Translations under genes and position numbers: made by a program
Shown here: positions 7,036 through 15,085 of the stretch, one piece after another
How the letters are laid out: each line of letters opens with the position of its first letter
Position numbering within the stretch: position 1 is the stretch's first letter
From: Streptomyces paludis
GTDB lineage: Bacteria; Actinomycetota; Actinomycetes; Streptomycetales; Streptomycetaceae
Direction: 5' to 3'
DNA: 64,000 nt
Assembly: GCF_003344965.1 (NCBI RefSeq)
Contig: NZ_CP031194.1
Span: forward strand, 558,001-622,000
Notes under the pieces: generated by a model
What the model was told of the DNA's origin: nothing
Database searches by the model: none
The model's input: only the letters and a program-made list of their open reading frames with translations

Positions 7036-9073
7036 ACACACCTCTGCCGACGGCCAGTTGCGGGACCTCCTGGCCGCCGCCGTACGGATCGAGCAGCGCG
7101 TCCGCCGGGCGGTGGAGGCGCGGCGGCGGACCGATCCGCAGCCCGACGACGAGTTCCGGGGGCTGTATCTGACACAGGAGACGGTCCGGCGACTGTTGGA
7201 GGAGGGCAGACCCTTCCCGGCGCCGGAACCGGAACCGGTCCCGGGCGAGGCTCTTCCGGACATCCCGCTGGCTGAGCTGCGGCGGGAGTTCGGACTGACC
7301 GCGCTGGACGTGGAGATCCTGCTGATCGCGCTCGTACCGGATCTGGACGACCGGTTCGAGGCGTTCTACGGCTATCTCAACGACGATGTCACCCGGCGCC
7401 GCCCGAGCATCGGCCTGGCGCTCGGCCTGTGCGGTCTGACCCCGGCGGACGCGGCGGCCCGCGCCCGGCTGGGCCCGTACGCGCCGCTGCGGGCGGGCGG
7501 GCTGCTGCTGGTGGAGGAGGCGGACCGGCCGTTCCTGAGCCGCGCGCTGCGCGTCCCCGACCGGGTCACGGCGCATCTGCTGGGCGACCGTACGACGGAC
7601 CCGAGGCTGGCCGATCTGCTGGCGCCGTGGCACCCGGTGGAGGGGGTGGGCGACGCGAAGGCGCTGGCCGGGGCGGTGGATTCCGGCGTACTCCTGGCGT
7701 ATCTGCGGGAGGACCAGGGGGGCGCGGGCACGGCGCTGGCCGCGACGGCGCTGGCCCTGACGGGCCGGGGTGTGCTGGGTCTGGACCTGGCGCGGCTGGC
7801 CGCGGACCCCACGCCGGTGGAGGCGGTGCGGGCGCTCGTACGGGAGGGCAGGCTGACGGGCGCGGGGCTGGTGTGCGCGCCGGTGGACGCGCTGGCCCGC
7901 GAACACCCGGCGCTGCTGCGGCTGCTGACGGACAGTCCGCTCCCGACGGTGCTGGTGGGCCGGGTCCCGTGGGACGCCGGGTGGTCGGCGGCGGGCCCGC
8001 CGCTGCCGCTGCGGGCGCCCCGGGTGGAACCGGCCGTACGGGCGAGGCTCTGGCGCGAGGCGTACCCGGGCCCGGCGCCGCTCCCGCCGGACCTGGACAT
8101 CAGCCTGCTGCTCTCCCCCTTCCTGCTGACCCCGGACCAGATCGAGGGCGCGGCCCGGGGGGCGGCCCAGACGGCGGCGCTGTCGGACGGCCCGGTGGCC
8201 GCGGCGGATGTCCGCCGGGGCGCCCGCGCGCAGAACGCGGCGGGCCTGGACCGGCTGGCGCGCCGTATCGAACCGTCGGTCGGCTGGTCCGACCTGGTCC
8301 TGCCCGCCGATGCCCACGCCCAGCTCCGCGAGCTGACGGCTCGCGCCCGCTACCGCGATCAGGTCCTCGGTACGTGGGGCATGCGCCCGGGCGGCGGCCG
8401 GGGCCGGGGCGTCTCGGCGCTGTTCGCGGGCGATTCGGGTACGGGGAAGACGATGTCGGCGGAGGTCATCGCGGCGGACCTGGGGCTGGACCTGTACACC
8501 GTCGATCTGGCGACGGTCATCGACAAGTACGTGGGCGAGACGGAGAAAAACCTCGAACGCATCTTCTCCGAGGCGGCCGGGGTCAACGGTGTCCTCCTCT
8601 TCGACGAGGCCGACGCCATCTTCGGCAAACGCTCCGACGTCAAGGACGCCCACGACCGCTACGCGAATGTTGAGAGCGCGTATCTGCTCCAGCGCATGGA
8701 GTCCTTCGACGGTCTGGCCATCCTCGCCACCAACCTCCGCGCCAACCTGGACGACGCCTTCACCCGCCGGCTGGACCTGGTGATCGACTTCCCGATCCCG
8801 GACGCGGACCACCGCCGCCTGCTGTGGGACCGCGCCCTGGGCAGCACCCTCCCCCGGTCCCCCTCCCTGGACCTGGACTTCTGCGCGGACTCCTTCGAAC
8901 TGGCGGGCGGCAATATCCGCTCGATCGCGATCACGGCCGCGTATCTGTCGGCGGCGTCGGGCACTCCGGTGACGATGCCGACCTTGATCCACGCGATCCA
9001 GCGGGAGTACCAGAAGCTGGGCCGGCTGACGCTGGCGTCGGAGTTCGGCGAGTACCTGAGCCTGCTGACGTAG
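7028..9073 (+). CDS. cis15: CIS AAA+ ATPase (Pvc15/Afp15-like)
   Basis: 681 residues. The N-terminal ~450 residues form the family-specific region (LRREFGLTALDVEILLIALV, repeated helical segments). The C-terminal AAA+ module carries Walker A GDSGTGKT near residues 467-474, Walker B VLLFDEADAIF near 521, and an arginine-finger-like stretch NLDDAFTRRLDLVIDFP. This ATPase is found in nearly all eCIS loci and is thought to help assembly or cargo loading; it is not the sheath-recycling ClpV of type VI secretion. The start overlaps the upstream cap gene. It is the last gene of this arm, and the accessory island begins right after it. Confidence 0.92.
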   Translation: MAEHTSADGQLRDLLAAAVRIEQRVRRAVEARRRTDPQPDDEFRGLYLTQETVRRLLEEGRPFPAPEPEPVPGEALPDIPLAELRREFGLTALDVEILLIALVPDLDDRFEAFYGYLNDDVTRRRPSIGLALGLCGLTPADAAARARLGPYAPLRAGGLLLVEEADRPFLSRALRVPDRVTAHLLGDRTTDPRLADLLAPWHPVEGVGDAKALAGAVDSGVLLAYLREDQGGAGTALAATALALTGRGVLGLDLARLAADPTPVEAVRALVREGRLTGAGLVCAPVDALAREHPALLRLLTDSPLPTVLVGRVPWDAGWSAAGPPLPLRAPRVEPAVRARLWREAYPGPAPLPPDLDISLLLSPFLLTPDQIEGAARGAAQTAALSDGPVAAADVRRGARAQNAAGLDRLARRIEPSVGWSDLVLPADAHAQLRELTARARYRDQVLGTWGMRPGGGRGRGVSALFAGDSGTGKTMSAEVIAADLGLDLYTVDLATVIDKYVGETEKNLERIFSEAAGVNGVLLFDEADAIFGKRSDVKDAHDRYANVESAYLLQRMESFDGLAILATNLRANLDDAFTRRLDLVIDFPIPDADHRRLLWDRALGSTLPRSPSLDLDFCADSFELAGGNIRSIAITAAYLSAASGTPVTMPTLIHAIQREYQKLGRLTLASEFGEYLSLLT

Positions 9074-9096
9074 ACCCGCGGGCCAGGGCCCGGGCA

Positions 9097-9840
9097 CTAC
9101 ACGGACGGCAGCCGATAGACAGAGACATGCGAGCGCGACTCGGCGGTGAACTCGGACCGGTCCCAGTCGGCATGCCGGGACTCCAGCTCGAATCCGGCGA
9201 GCTGCCCCATGAGATCCAGCTCGGCCAGCCAGATATACCGGTGCGGACTGCGGAACAGCCGCGCCTCCCGGCTGCCCGCACCGAACCGGAAGTGGTGCGA
9301 CACGACCTGCTGCCGCAGCACGTCATACGTATCCAGCCCGATGTAACCGGCCTGCGCCTCCCACACCACGGCCGGCTGCCCGGGCGGCAGCTTCCGCAGC
9401 TCAGGAACCCACAGCTCGACGACGAAACGCCCGCCGGGCGCGAGATGACGGGCGGCGTTACGGAAGCAGGCGACCTGCTCGGCCTGGGTGAGGAGGTTGG
9501 AGATGGTGTTGTAGACGAGATAGACGAGCTGGAACACCCCGGGGACGCGCGCGGTCGCCATATCCCCCACAACAACCGGAAGCGCCGCCTCGTCCACCTT
9601 GGTACGCAGCTGGTCGATCATGGCCGCAGACATCTCCACCCCAGCAACGTCCACCCCACGCCGCACGAGCGGCACGGCGACCCGCCCCGTACCAACAGCG
9701 AACTCCAACACCTTCCCTTCCCCGGCAAGTTCAACCAGCCGATCCACAGTGGGCCCCAGCACCTCGTCCGAGAAGACACCGACGCCGGGCGTGTCGTATC
9801 GGTCGGCGGTCTCACGGTCCCAGAGTTCGTCCTGTGTCAT
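9097..9840 (-). CDS. Class I SAM-dependent methyltransferase
   Basis: 247 residues. The Rossmann motif I is VLEFAVGTGRVAVPL, followed by GVDVAGVEMSAAM (acidic residue for the ribose) and VVVGDMATARV, the usual order for a class I methyltransferase. The substrate cannot be told from sequence. It is convergent with the CIS ATPase gene, 23 bp away, and is the first gene of the accessory island, so it is probably unrelated to the particle. Confidence 0.8.
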   Translation of the reverse strand: MTQDELWDRETADRYDTPGVGVFSDEVLGPTVDRLVELAGEGKVLEFAVGTGRVAVPLVRRGVDVAGVEMSAAMIDQLRTKVDEAALPVVVGDMATARVPGVFQLVYLVYNTISNLLTQAEQVACFRNAARHLAPGGRFVVELWVPELRKLPPGQPAVVWEAQAGYIGLDTYDVLRQQVVSHHFRFGAGSREARLFRSPHRYIWLAELDLMGQLAGFELESRHADWDRSEFTAESRSHVSVYRLPSV

Positions 9841-9897
9841 ACGGCACAGGATTCCCGGACGGAGCCCCCATGTCGAAGGCTTTCCCGGGTGCCCCTC

Positions 9898-10146
9898 TCA
9901 TGGCCTTGGTGGGGCCTGCACCGACTGATCGAACGCGCCGGCCTCGACCGCGAGGAGAAAGGCGCGCATCTGGGCGTGGGTGTAGCGCAGGGGCGGCCGG
10001 TCGGGACTCTTGGAGTCATCGACGGCGAAGCCGCCCGCTATCTTCATGACGCGAACGCAGGCGTCGCCGTTGGGACCGCTCAGGCTGGACGTCACCCACT
10101 GGCCGTCGAGCGAGGCGGTGAAGAGGTCTTCTCTCTCCCGATTCAC
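9898..10146 (-). CDS. DUF397 protein
   Basis: 82 residues with the DUF397 signature: WVTSSLSGPNGDACVRV, then a segment like FAVDDSKSPDRPPL and FLLAVEAGAF near the end. Its start codon overlaps the stop of the upstream XRE gene by 4 bases (ATGA). XRE plus DUF397 pairs are abundant in Streptomyces, where the small protein often works with or against the DNA-binding partner; the third member here is the ATPase-domain gene at 11225. Confidence 0.88.
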   Translation of the reverse strand: MNREREDLFTASLDGQWVTSSLSGPNGDACVRVMKIAGGFAVDDSKSPDRPPLRYTHAQMRAFLLAVEAGAFDQSVQAPPRP

Positions 10147-11018
10147 AGTTCCTTCTCGATCCCTTCCAGCAGTTGCACGGATTCCTCCGGGCTACAGGCG
10201 GCCGCCGCCAGCTCCACAAACCGACGGCGCATCTGTTCGACCACGCCCTCCTCGTCGGTCACCTCGTCACTGCGCGAGGTCTCACGAACGGTGACGCTGC
10301 GGCGGTCCGCCCCCGGAAAGTCGTAGACCTGGAACGGGGCTCCGAGCGTCGCGGCGGCACCGGCCGAGAAGGGGACCACCCGAAGCGTGACATGGGGCCG
10401 CTGCACCGCGGCCCGCAGGCTGCCGAGCTGCTCCCGCATGACGTCGCGACCGCCGACGACCACGCGCAGCGCGGCCTCAAGGACGAAAGCGTGGAGCGTG
10501 GGCGGGTGTTGCCGTGCCAGCACATGCTGCCGCTTGAGCCTCGCCTCGACGAAGAGACGACGGTGGGCCGCGCTCTCCTCGCGCTGGCCGAACTCGACGA
10601 GCGCCTCGATATAGGCCCGGGTCTGAAGCAGTCCGGGCACGTAGTTGCCGGAGTGCACCCACATCGTCTCGGCGACGTCCTCCAGCGCGAAGAACTGCAT
10701 GCTCGTACCGGGGAAGACCTCCCGGGACTCCGCCGTGTCCCACCACGGCCGCCCGAGAGACTGCCCGGCCCGGACGGAGGCCCTGATATCGGCCTGGGTG
10801 GACGCGTCCACCCCGTACACACGGAACATCTTCCTGAGCAGGTCATCGTCCGGCCACCGCTTGCCGGCCTCGACGTAACTGACTTTGCTCTGCGAACACT
10901 TGAGCTTCGCCGCAGCCGACTCCTGAGTCCGGAATCCGGCCCCGGTCCGCAGCCGCCGCAGCTCGTCACCGAAAGCCCGGAGGGCGGTAAGAGCGTTGGT
11001 GTTGCCGCTCGCTGACAC
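10143..11018 (-). CDS. XRE regulator with DUF5753 domain
   Basis: 291 residues from a GTG at 11018, chosen because GAGGGAG lies 5 bases before it; an ATG at 11033 and one at 11057 are alternatives with poorer sites. Residues ~10-70 form an XRE helix-turn-helix (LRRLRTGAGFRTQESAAAKL, KCSQSKVSYVEAGKRWP). The rest is the DUF5753 domain (YVPGLLQTRAYIEALV, then LHAFVLEAALRVVVGG). Such proteins pair with DUF397 genes and with anti-sigma-kinase-like ATPases in Streptomyces, where characterised members control development or antibiotic genes. It may regulate the neighbouring island, including the peptide/P450 pair. Confidence 0.88.
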   Translation of the reverse strand: MSASGNTNALTALRAFGDELRRLRTGAGFRTQESAAAKLKCSQSKVSYVEAGKRWPDDDLLRKMFRVYGVDASTQADIRASVRAGQSLGRPWWDTAESREVFPGTSMQFFALEDVAETMWVHSGNYVPGLLQTRAYIEALVEFGQREESAAHRRLFVEARLKRQHVLARQHPPTLHAFVLEAALRVVVGGRDVMREQLGSLRAAVQRPHVTLRVVPFSAGAAATLGAPFQVYDFPGADRRSVTVRETSRSDEVTDEEGVVEQMRRRFVELAAAACSPEESVQLLEGIEKEL

Positions 11019-11224
11019 TTCGCTCCCTCGCATCGCGGCCCGAATCCTTGCCCGCAAGCAAGGTTAGCGCGACGACACCCCCTCACCCGCCACGCGAGAG
11101 TGAATCCCAAAGCAGCTGCTTGCATAGTGACGTGAGTATGCACAAAGCTCGCTTACACGCACCGCGAACACGAACAACTCCGGCGCGTAGCCCCGACGTC
11201 CCGCACGCCTGAGAGGCATGGGTC

Positions 11225-11674
11225 ATGGTCATGGATGAACGTGCATACGTCCTGGCAGTGGAGCGCTACCCCGCCACACCGGCAGCAGTCCCCCAGGCCA
11301 GAGCCATAGCGGCCCGCGCCTACGCCCCGTACCCCTGGGTCGACGGGGACACCGTCAAACTCCTGGTGAGCGAGACCGCGACAAACGCCGTCCTGCACCC
11401 CGGCAACGGCGGCTTCGACCTGATCTGCCACGCCCCGCGCAACGATTCGATCCAGATCGAAGTACACGACCGAAGCAAGACCCACCCCCAACACCGCACC
11501 CCCACCGAGTGGGACCAGCACGGCCGGGGCCTGGAACTCCTGGACCTACTGGCCCCCGGCTGGTCCGTAGCCCCCACCCTCACCGGCAAGGCCCTGATCT
11601 TCACGGTGAAGACGGCACAGTCCGCCGGGAGCGGTTCGGGAGCGGCTGAAGACCGGACAGAAGGCCGTACATAA
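11225..11674 (+). CDS. Anti-sigma-factor-type ATP-binding protein (HATPase_c_2)
   Basis: 149 residues. It contains the GHKL-type ATP-binding features of RsbW/SpoIIAB relatives: the N box as LVSETATNAVLHPG and the G box region as HGRGLELLDLLAPGWSV. The last ~25 residues are a polar tail. It is divergent from the XRE/DUF397 pair with 206 bp between, completing the trio common in Streptomyces. Such proteins may bind a sigma or anti-sigma partner or act with the XRE regulator. The partner is not visible in the window. Confidence 0.85.
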   Translation: MVMDERAYVLAVERYPATPAAVPQARAIAARAYAPYPWVDGDTVKLLVSETATNAVLHPGNGGFDLICHAPRNDSIQIEVHDRSKTHPQHRTPTEWDQHGRGLELLDLLAPGWSVAPTLTGKALIFTVKTAQSAGSGSGAAEDRTEGRT

Positions 11675-11833
11675 CAACGGGTTTTGCCAACAACATCCAT
11701 TCCACGTAACACACTTGACTCAACATCACCTGATATCACAGCTTCCGGCGAAAGTCCTGGATGCGACATTGCCCGATGCGAATAGCCGTGGCACTCTCGA
11801 AAAACTATTCGGCTCGATGGCAGTGAGGTGTTC
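11675..11833. promoter_or_regulatory. Upstream region of the small-peptide/P450 unit
   Basis: This 159-bp stretch is clearly AT-richer than its surroundings. A TTGACT hexamer lies at 11715-11720 and could be a -35 box, but no matching -10 at usual spacing is convincing. GAGGTG precedes the peptide start at 11834 and serves as ribosome binding site. Confidence 0.35.
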
Positions 11834-11920
11834 ATGAAACGCACACGACGCCTGATGGTTCACCTGGTGGGCCGGAAGCGAGTCAGCGGACGCTACATCT
11901 ACTGGTATCACGCTCGATAG
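11834..11920 (+). CDS. 28-residue peptide, candidate RiPP precursor
   Basis: ATG at 11834, TAG at 11918-11920, with GAGGTG about 6 bases upstream. The first 20 residues are strongly basic (MKRTRRLM, then GRKRVSGR). The end is YIYWYHAR: four aromatic residues in a row of five, plus His. The cytochrome P450 at 11995 is the next gene, 74 bp away and on the same strand. Known P450-modified RiPPs have just this form: a short precursor with an aromatic C-terminal core (for example cittilins, biarylitides, and the tryptorubin/atropopeptide group), where the P450 makes aryl C-C, C-O or C-N crosslinks. I infer a leader up to about residue 20 and a core within YIYWYH. Too short for statistics, so existence rests on ribosome binding site, context and composition. 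Confidence 0.6.
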   Translation: MKRTRRLMVHLVGRKRVSGRYIYWYHAR

Positions 11921-11946
11921 CCCGACCCGCTCAGCGGAGAACGCCG

Positions 11947-11978
11947 ATCGCAGGGTCCCTCCCAAGGGATCCTGCGAT
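11947..11978 (+). terminator. Hairpin between peptide and P450 genes
   Basis: A 13-bp stem (11947-11959 with 11966-11978, one G-U pair) closes a 6-base loop. It has no U-run. Placed between a tiny precursor-like gene and an enzyme gene, it could act as partial terminator or RNA stabiliser to give more peptide than enzyme. The P450 ribosome binding site (GGGGAGGG) follows directly. Confidence 0.5.
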
Positions 11979-11994
11979 TCACCGGGGAGGGCTC

Positions 11995-13269
11995 ATGGCA
12001 CACCGCGAGAAGCGCAGCTGGCCGCCGGGCCCGCGTGGACACTGGCTGAAGGGCAACACCCGCGCGTACGAGGCCGACCGGATCGGCTTCCTGCGCCGCT
12101 GCCACCGGGACTACGGTGACGTCTTCTCCTACAACAAGCACACGCTGTTCGTGATCGACCCGGCACTCACCCACGAGGCGCTCATCCGCACCGGTGAAGC
12201 GTTTGTGACCGAGCTGGCGCCTTTTGACACGCAGCAGGATTTCGATCTGGCCACCGCACACGCCGCCTCCTGGATGTCGGATCGCCGGGCCGCGTGGCCA
12301 GGACTCAACCGGACGGCAGCCGCCGCGACCGACGACCTGACTGTCGCGATCCTCGATACGGTCATCGCCGACGGGGCCGGCCGTGACGTCGACGTGCTCA
12401 GCACGATGCGGACACTCACCGCCCGGATGATCTCCGAGTACTGCTTCGGCGCGGACTCCGCCGGCGTCCCCGATCTCCTCCACGAGACCGTCCGCGCCAC
12501 CCGGCCCCTCGCGGAGTCGTCCCACGAATTCCCCGCATGGCTGCCACTCCCCCGCACCCGGCGCTTCTTCGACACCTCCCGGCGCCTGGCCGAAACACTG
12601 ACCGGCAAGGTCCAAATGCGCCGCGCAGCCAAGCCCGACTCGCACCGGAACGACCTGCTCGGCTTTCTCCTCGCCGCCGAACCGGCCCCGCCGGTCAACA
12701 CCGTGGCGTCGACGCTGCACAGCATCCTCATGGGCGGCCACGGAGTCCCCGCCGCCGCCCTCACCTCCCTCGTATGGGAACTCGCCCGCCGCCCCGCACT
12801 CGTGGCCGACCTCCGCAGCGAAGCGAACGGTCCGACGGACGGCGGTACCCCGCTGGCCGAGGCCGTGGTCCGTGAGACGCTCCGGCTGTACCCGCCCGTG
12901 TGGCTGATGACCCGTACCGCCAGCAGGACAACCACCCTGGGCGACTGGTCGCTCAGCCCCGGTGACGACGTACTGCTCAACCCCTACCTGATCCACCGAG
13001 ACCCACGATGGTGGCCCCGGCCGGACGAGTTCGACCCCACCCGCTGGCTCAACGGACGCCCCGCCCCCGGCCCGACCTACCTCCCCTTCGGCGCCGGCCC
13101 CCGAGTCTGCCTGGGCTCCGCCCTGACCATGCGCCAACTGACACTGACCACATCCCGACTCGCCAGCCTCTTCACCATCGAATCCCCCAACGCCACGTCG
13201 GTATCCCTGGAGTTCATCGACCGCCTGGCCCCCACCCACCTCAAAGCCCGCTTCCTACCGACCGGGTAG
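11995..13269 (+). CDS. Cytochrome P450, probable peptide-modifying enzyme
   Basis: 424 residues, start at 11995 after GGGGAGGGCTC. The heme loop is FGAGPRVCLG with Cys372 as the thiolate ligand; the ExxR motif is ETLR at 294-297. The I-helix reads MGGHGVPAAA near 246-255, so the usual acid-alcohol pair of the oxygen-activation groove is replaced by Gly-Val. That is uncommon in hydroxylating P450s but known in some crosslinking or peptide-acting ones. No ferredoxin or reductase gene is nearby; general cell partners would be needed. The 28-residue peptide at 11834 is the likely substrate. The gene ends 35 bp before an insertion sequence, so any further pathway gene may have been lost or displaced. 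Confidence 0.85.
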   Translation: MAHREKRSWPPGPRGHWLKGNTRAYEADRIGFLRRCHRDYGDVFSYNKHTLFVIDPALTHEALIRTGEAFVTELAPFDTQQDFDLATAHAASWMSDRRAAWPGLNRTAAAATDDLTVAILDTVIADGAGRDVDVLSTMRTLTARMISEYCFGADSAGVPDLLHETVRATRPLAESSHEFPAWLPLPRTRRFFDTSRRLAETLTGKVQMRRAAKPDSHRNDLLGFLLAAEPAPPVNTVASTLHSILMGGHGVPAAALTSLVWELARRPALVADLRSEANGPTDGGTPLAEAVVRETLRLYPPVWLMTRTASRTTTLGDWSLSPGDDVLLNPYLIHRDPRWWPRPDEFDPTRWLNGRPAPGPTYLPFGAGPRVCLGSALTMRQLTLTTSRLASLFTIESPNATSVSLEFIDRLAPTHLKARFLPTG

Positions 13270-13325
13270 CGATTGCCCTGGATACTCACCGGAATGGGCA
13301 GCCTAAGGGCTGTCCCGTAAATGAT

Positions 13326-14011
13326 CTATGAGTCGCCCGGAACAGATTCGGCCGCTGTGCGGTCGCTGGCCTGTCCGACGAGGGTGAGGTTGTGCAGGCG
13401 TGCGATGCCGAGCATGGCGTGGTAAACGCCATCGCCTTTGAGGCGGCAGTTGCGGTGAATCTTCCAGGTCTTCATGCGAGCAAAGACGTGCTCGACTCAG
13501 GCGCGGACCTGCTTGTGGGACTTGTTGTGCTCCTGTTTCCAGTCGGGCGGCTCTTTGCCCTTGCCTCGGCGGTGGGGCATGACGAGCCCGGTGCCGGGAT
13601 AGCCACCGCCGGCAATCGTCGTGGTCGTGCGGACGGCGGCTTTGGTGCCGGATTCCTCCCACGCCTTGCAGTCGTTGCGGTTTCCGGCGAGGGGCCGGCC
13701 CACGACGACAACCAAGCGGGTGTCGGCGTCGGTGACGACCTGGTGATTGGTGGAGTACCTGTAGTTCTTGGACTGCTCGGCCACGGTGTGGTCGCGGGTG
13801 GGGGCCAGAGTGCCATCCGCAATGAGTACGGTGTGCTTGGCGAGTACGCCGCGACCAGCAGGGCACGGTCCTCCAGCGGAAGCCTCCACTGCCGGCCCTT
13901 GCGCACCGGGTCGGTGCCCTCCCGCCGCAGCGCTGTCACGAGCTTCCCGAACTGTTGCGGGCTCAGCCCGGTAGACGGACCTGTCCAGGACGGCTCCGAC
14001 GCCGTGATCAC
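13326..14011 (-). pseudogene. Broken IS5-family DDE transposase
   Basis: Reading leftward from a GTG at 14011, the protein begins VITASEPSWTGPSTGLSPQQ and QFGKLVTALRREGTDPVRKG, typical of Streptomyces IS5-group transposases. After LEDRALLVAA the helix-turn-helix segment (about 40 residues in relatives) is missing and the frame shifts. A second segment then resumes in another frame with KHTVLIADGTLAPTRDHTVA and YRYSTNHQVVTDADTRLVVV, the DDE core. An in-frame TGA follows VRA where relatives have Arg (VRA-stop-VEHVFARMKTWKIHRNC). With a deletion/frameshift and a nonsense codon it cannot make active transposase. Confidence 0.85.
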
Positions 14012-14027
14012 AGCAGCCACTGCGTGA

Positions 14028-14387
14028 TCATTCCACTGCTTCGGGTTCACCCTGCTCGAACGCGATGCGGCAGCGTTCCACCTGGTCGGCCACCAGCTCC
14101 ATGAACCATTGCATGATCGCGTAGGGGATGACGTGCTCGTCAGGGCTATAGGTGCGAACGGCCGGCTCCAGATCAGGGTCCTCATCGGGGATGAGTGCCA
14201 CCAGGAAGGCCGGACCGGGCAGATGGGTCGCCGCGTTGGGCGTCTCAGGCCGCGCGGCTGGCGCAGGCACGGCCTCACTCAGCTCCACAGCCCAGGAATC
14301 GTCGGGCAAGGCGTAGTGGAACTGGATGGCGCGTAGTGACGACCTGCATGTTCTCTCAGCTCTGCTGGCATGACGGCAGGCTGCCAC
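14028..14387 (-). CDS. Hypothetical protein inside the IS-bounded unit, 119 codons
   Basis: An open frame ending EQGEPEAVE with TGA at 14028-14030, 16 bp before the transposase start. The C-terminal half looks like a folded soluble domain (FLVALIPDEDPDLEPAV, HVIPYAIMQWFMELVADQVE). The first ~18 codons, Arg/Cys-rich, look non-native, and another frame starting near 14350 overlaps them, so the 5' end may be truncated or displaced by insertion. I do not recognise the family. It could be a passenger gene or part of a host gene disrupted by the element. Confidence 0.4.
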   Translation of the reverse strand: MAACRHASRAERTCRSSLRAIQFHYALPDDSWAVELSEAVPAPAARPETPNAATHLPGPAFLVALIPDEDPDLEPAVRTYSPDEHVIPYAIMQWFMELVADQVERCRIAFEQGEPEAVE

Positions 14388-14449
14388 AGCACGCGGTCAA
14401 AGGCCCGGGGATATCGACCGAGGCCCAGTCTCTGAGAAGAAGCCGCGAC

Positions 14450-14465
14450 TTGCGGGACAGCCCTG
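14450..14465. repeat. Right terminal inverted repeat of the insertion sequence
   Basis: Reads TTGCGGGACAGCCCT; its complement matches the left end at 13307-13320 with one difference. It defines the right boundary of the decayed element. Confidence 0.7.
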
Positions 14466-14550
14466 AGGAACGTGCCCTATGTGACGAGTAGGGCCAAATC
14501 GCCCGTAGCGGCAGATTGTTGTGCCGAGGCCGAGGAGGGCGCGCAATCGC

Positions 14551-14940
14551 TCACCACCTTCGGCATCCCATTCGTTCGCGGGATTCGATTCCTCTGCGGA
14601 CGATGCAGACACCGATAAGTTTTCCACAGAGCCATTTATTGAGGCCAGGAACTTCGCATGCTTTGTCTGCGTACAGCTTGCCGGGCTTGTAGTGCCGGCC
14701 GTTTTCGGGGGCGTATCTCGTTTGGGCAGTCCATTCCTGTTGGACATGGACATGCCGTCCTGGAAAACCGGGTTTCCCCCGGTCAACGGGCTCGGGCGCC
14801 CGCACGTGGGCGGAGTCGAGGCGCGTGGGGAGATGGAGCAGTCTGCACTCGTCGATCCAGTCGATGACAGCCACGTGCAGCCACCAACCCCGCCCAAAAA
14901 AGCAACAAGCCAACCCCAACATTAGGACACAACAAATCCA
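14551..14940 (-). pseudogene. Remnant of a second insertion-sequence transposase
   Basis: The leftward frame keeps recognisable pieces of an IS5-group DDE transposase: WIDECRLLHLPTRLDSAHVR and APEPVDRGKPGF (relatives: LDSAHVRA... GPNPVDRGKPG), then KPGKLYADKA and GIESRERMGCRRW. The usual start, the first catalytic region and the C-terminus are missing or out of frame. It lies just outside the right repeat of the first element, so at least two insertions have landed between the P450 and the effector/LRR pair. Confidence 0.65.
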
Positions 14941-15085
14941 CCCGCGTGCGGAAAAAGCCCACCATTGACTCATGCCACTCAATGCAAATACCAAAAAAAG
15001 TCCAGGCATCGATCACCCATAAGGGCAGAACCCAAATCCCGGAGGTAGTCGACGTCAATCCAAACTCAACCGGAACAATGTAAAT
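14941..15085. other. AT-rich gap downstream of the LRR gene
   Basis: About 145 bp of clearly AT-richer sequence between the IS remnant and the LRR stop. No gene, clear hairpin terminator or repeat was seen. Its composition matches the LRR gene and the effector 3' end, so it probably came with them. Confidence 0.4.

Larger units (their letters stand above)
13305..14465. mobile_element. Decayed insertion sequence (IS5-like) with terminal inverted repeats
   Basis: Near-identical terminal repeats bound this unit: 13307-13320 (AGGGCTGTCCCGTA) and the complement at 14450-14464. Between them are a broken transposase gene on the minus strand and a 119-codon open frame that is not normally part of such elements. 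I see no clear target-site duplication. The transposase relatives are common Streptomyces IS5-group elements of ~850 bp; this unit is ~1.16 kb, so it is either a variant with a passenger gene or a composite of two copies. Confidence 0.7.

Noticed and set aside
13305..14465. Reading the IS unit as an intact mobile element
   Set aside because: The transposase has an internal deletion with frameshift and an in-frame TGA, so it cannot move by itself.
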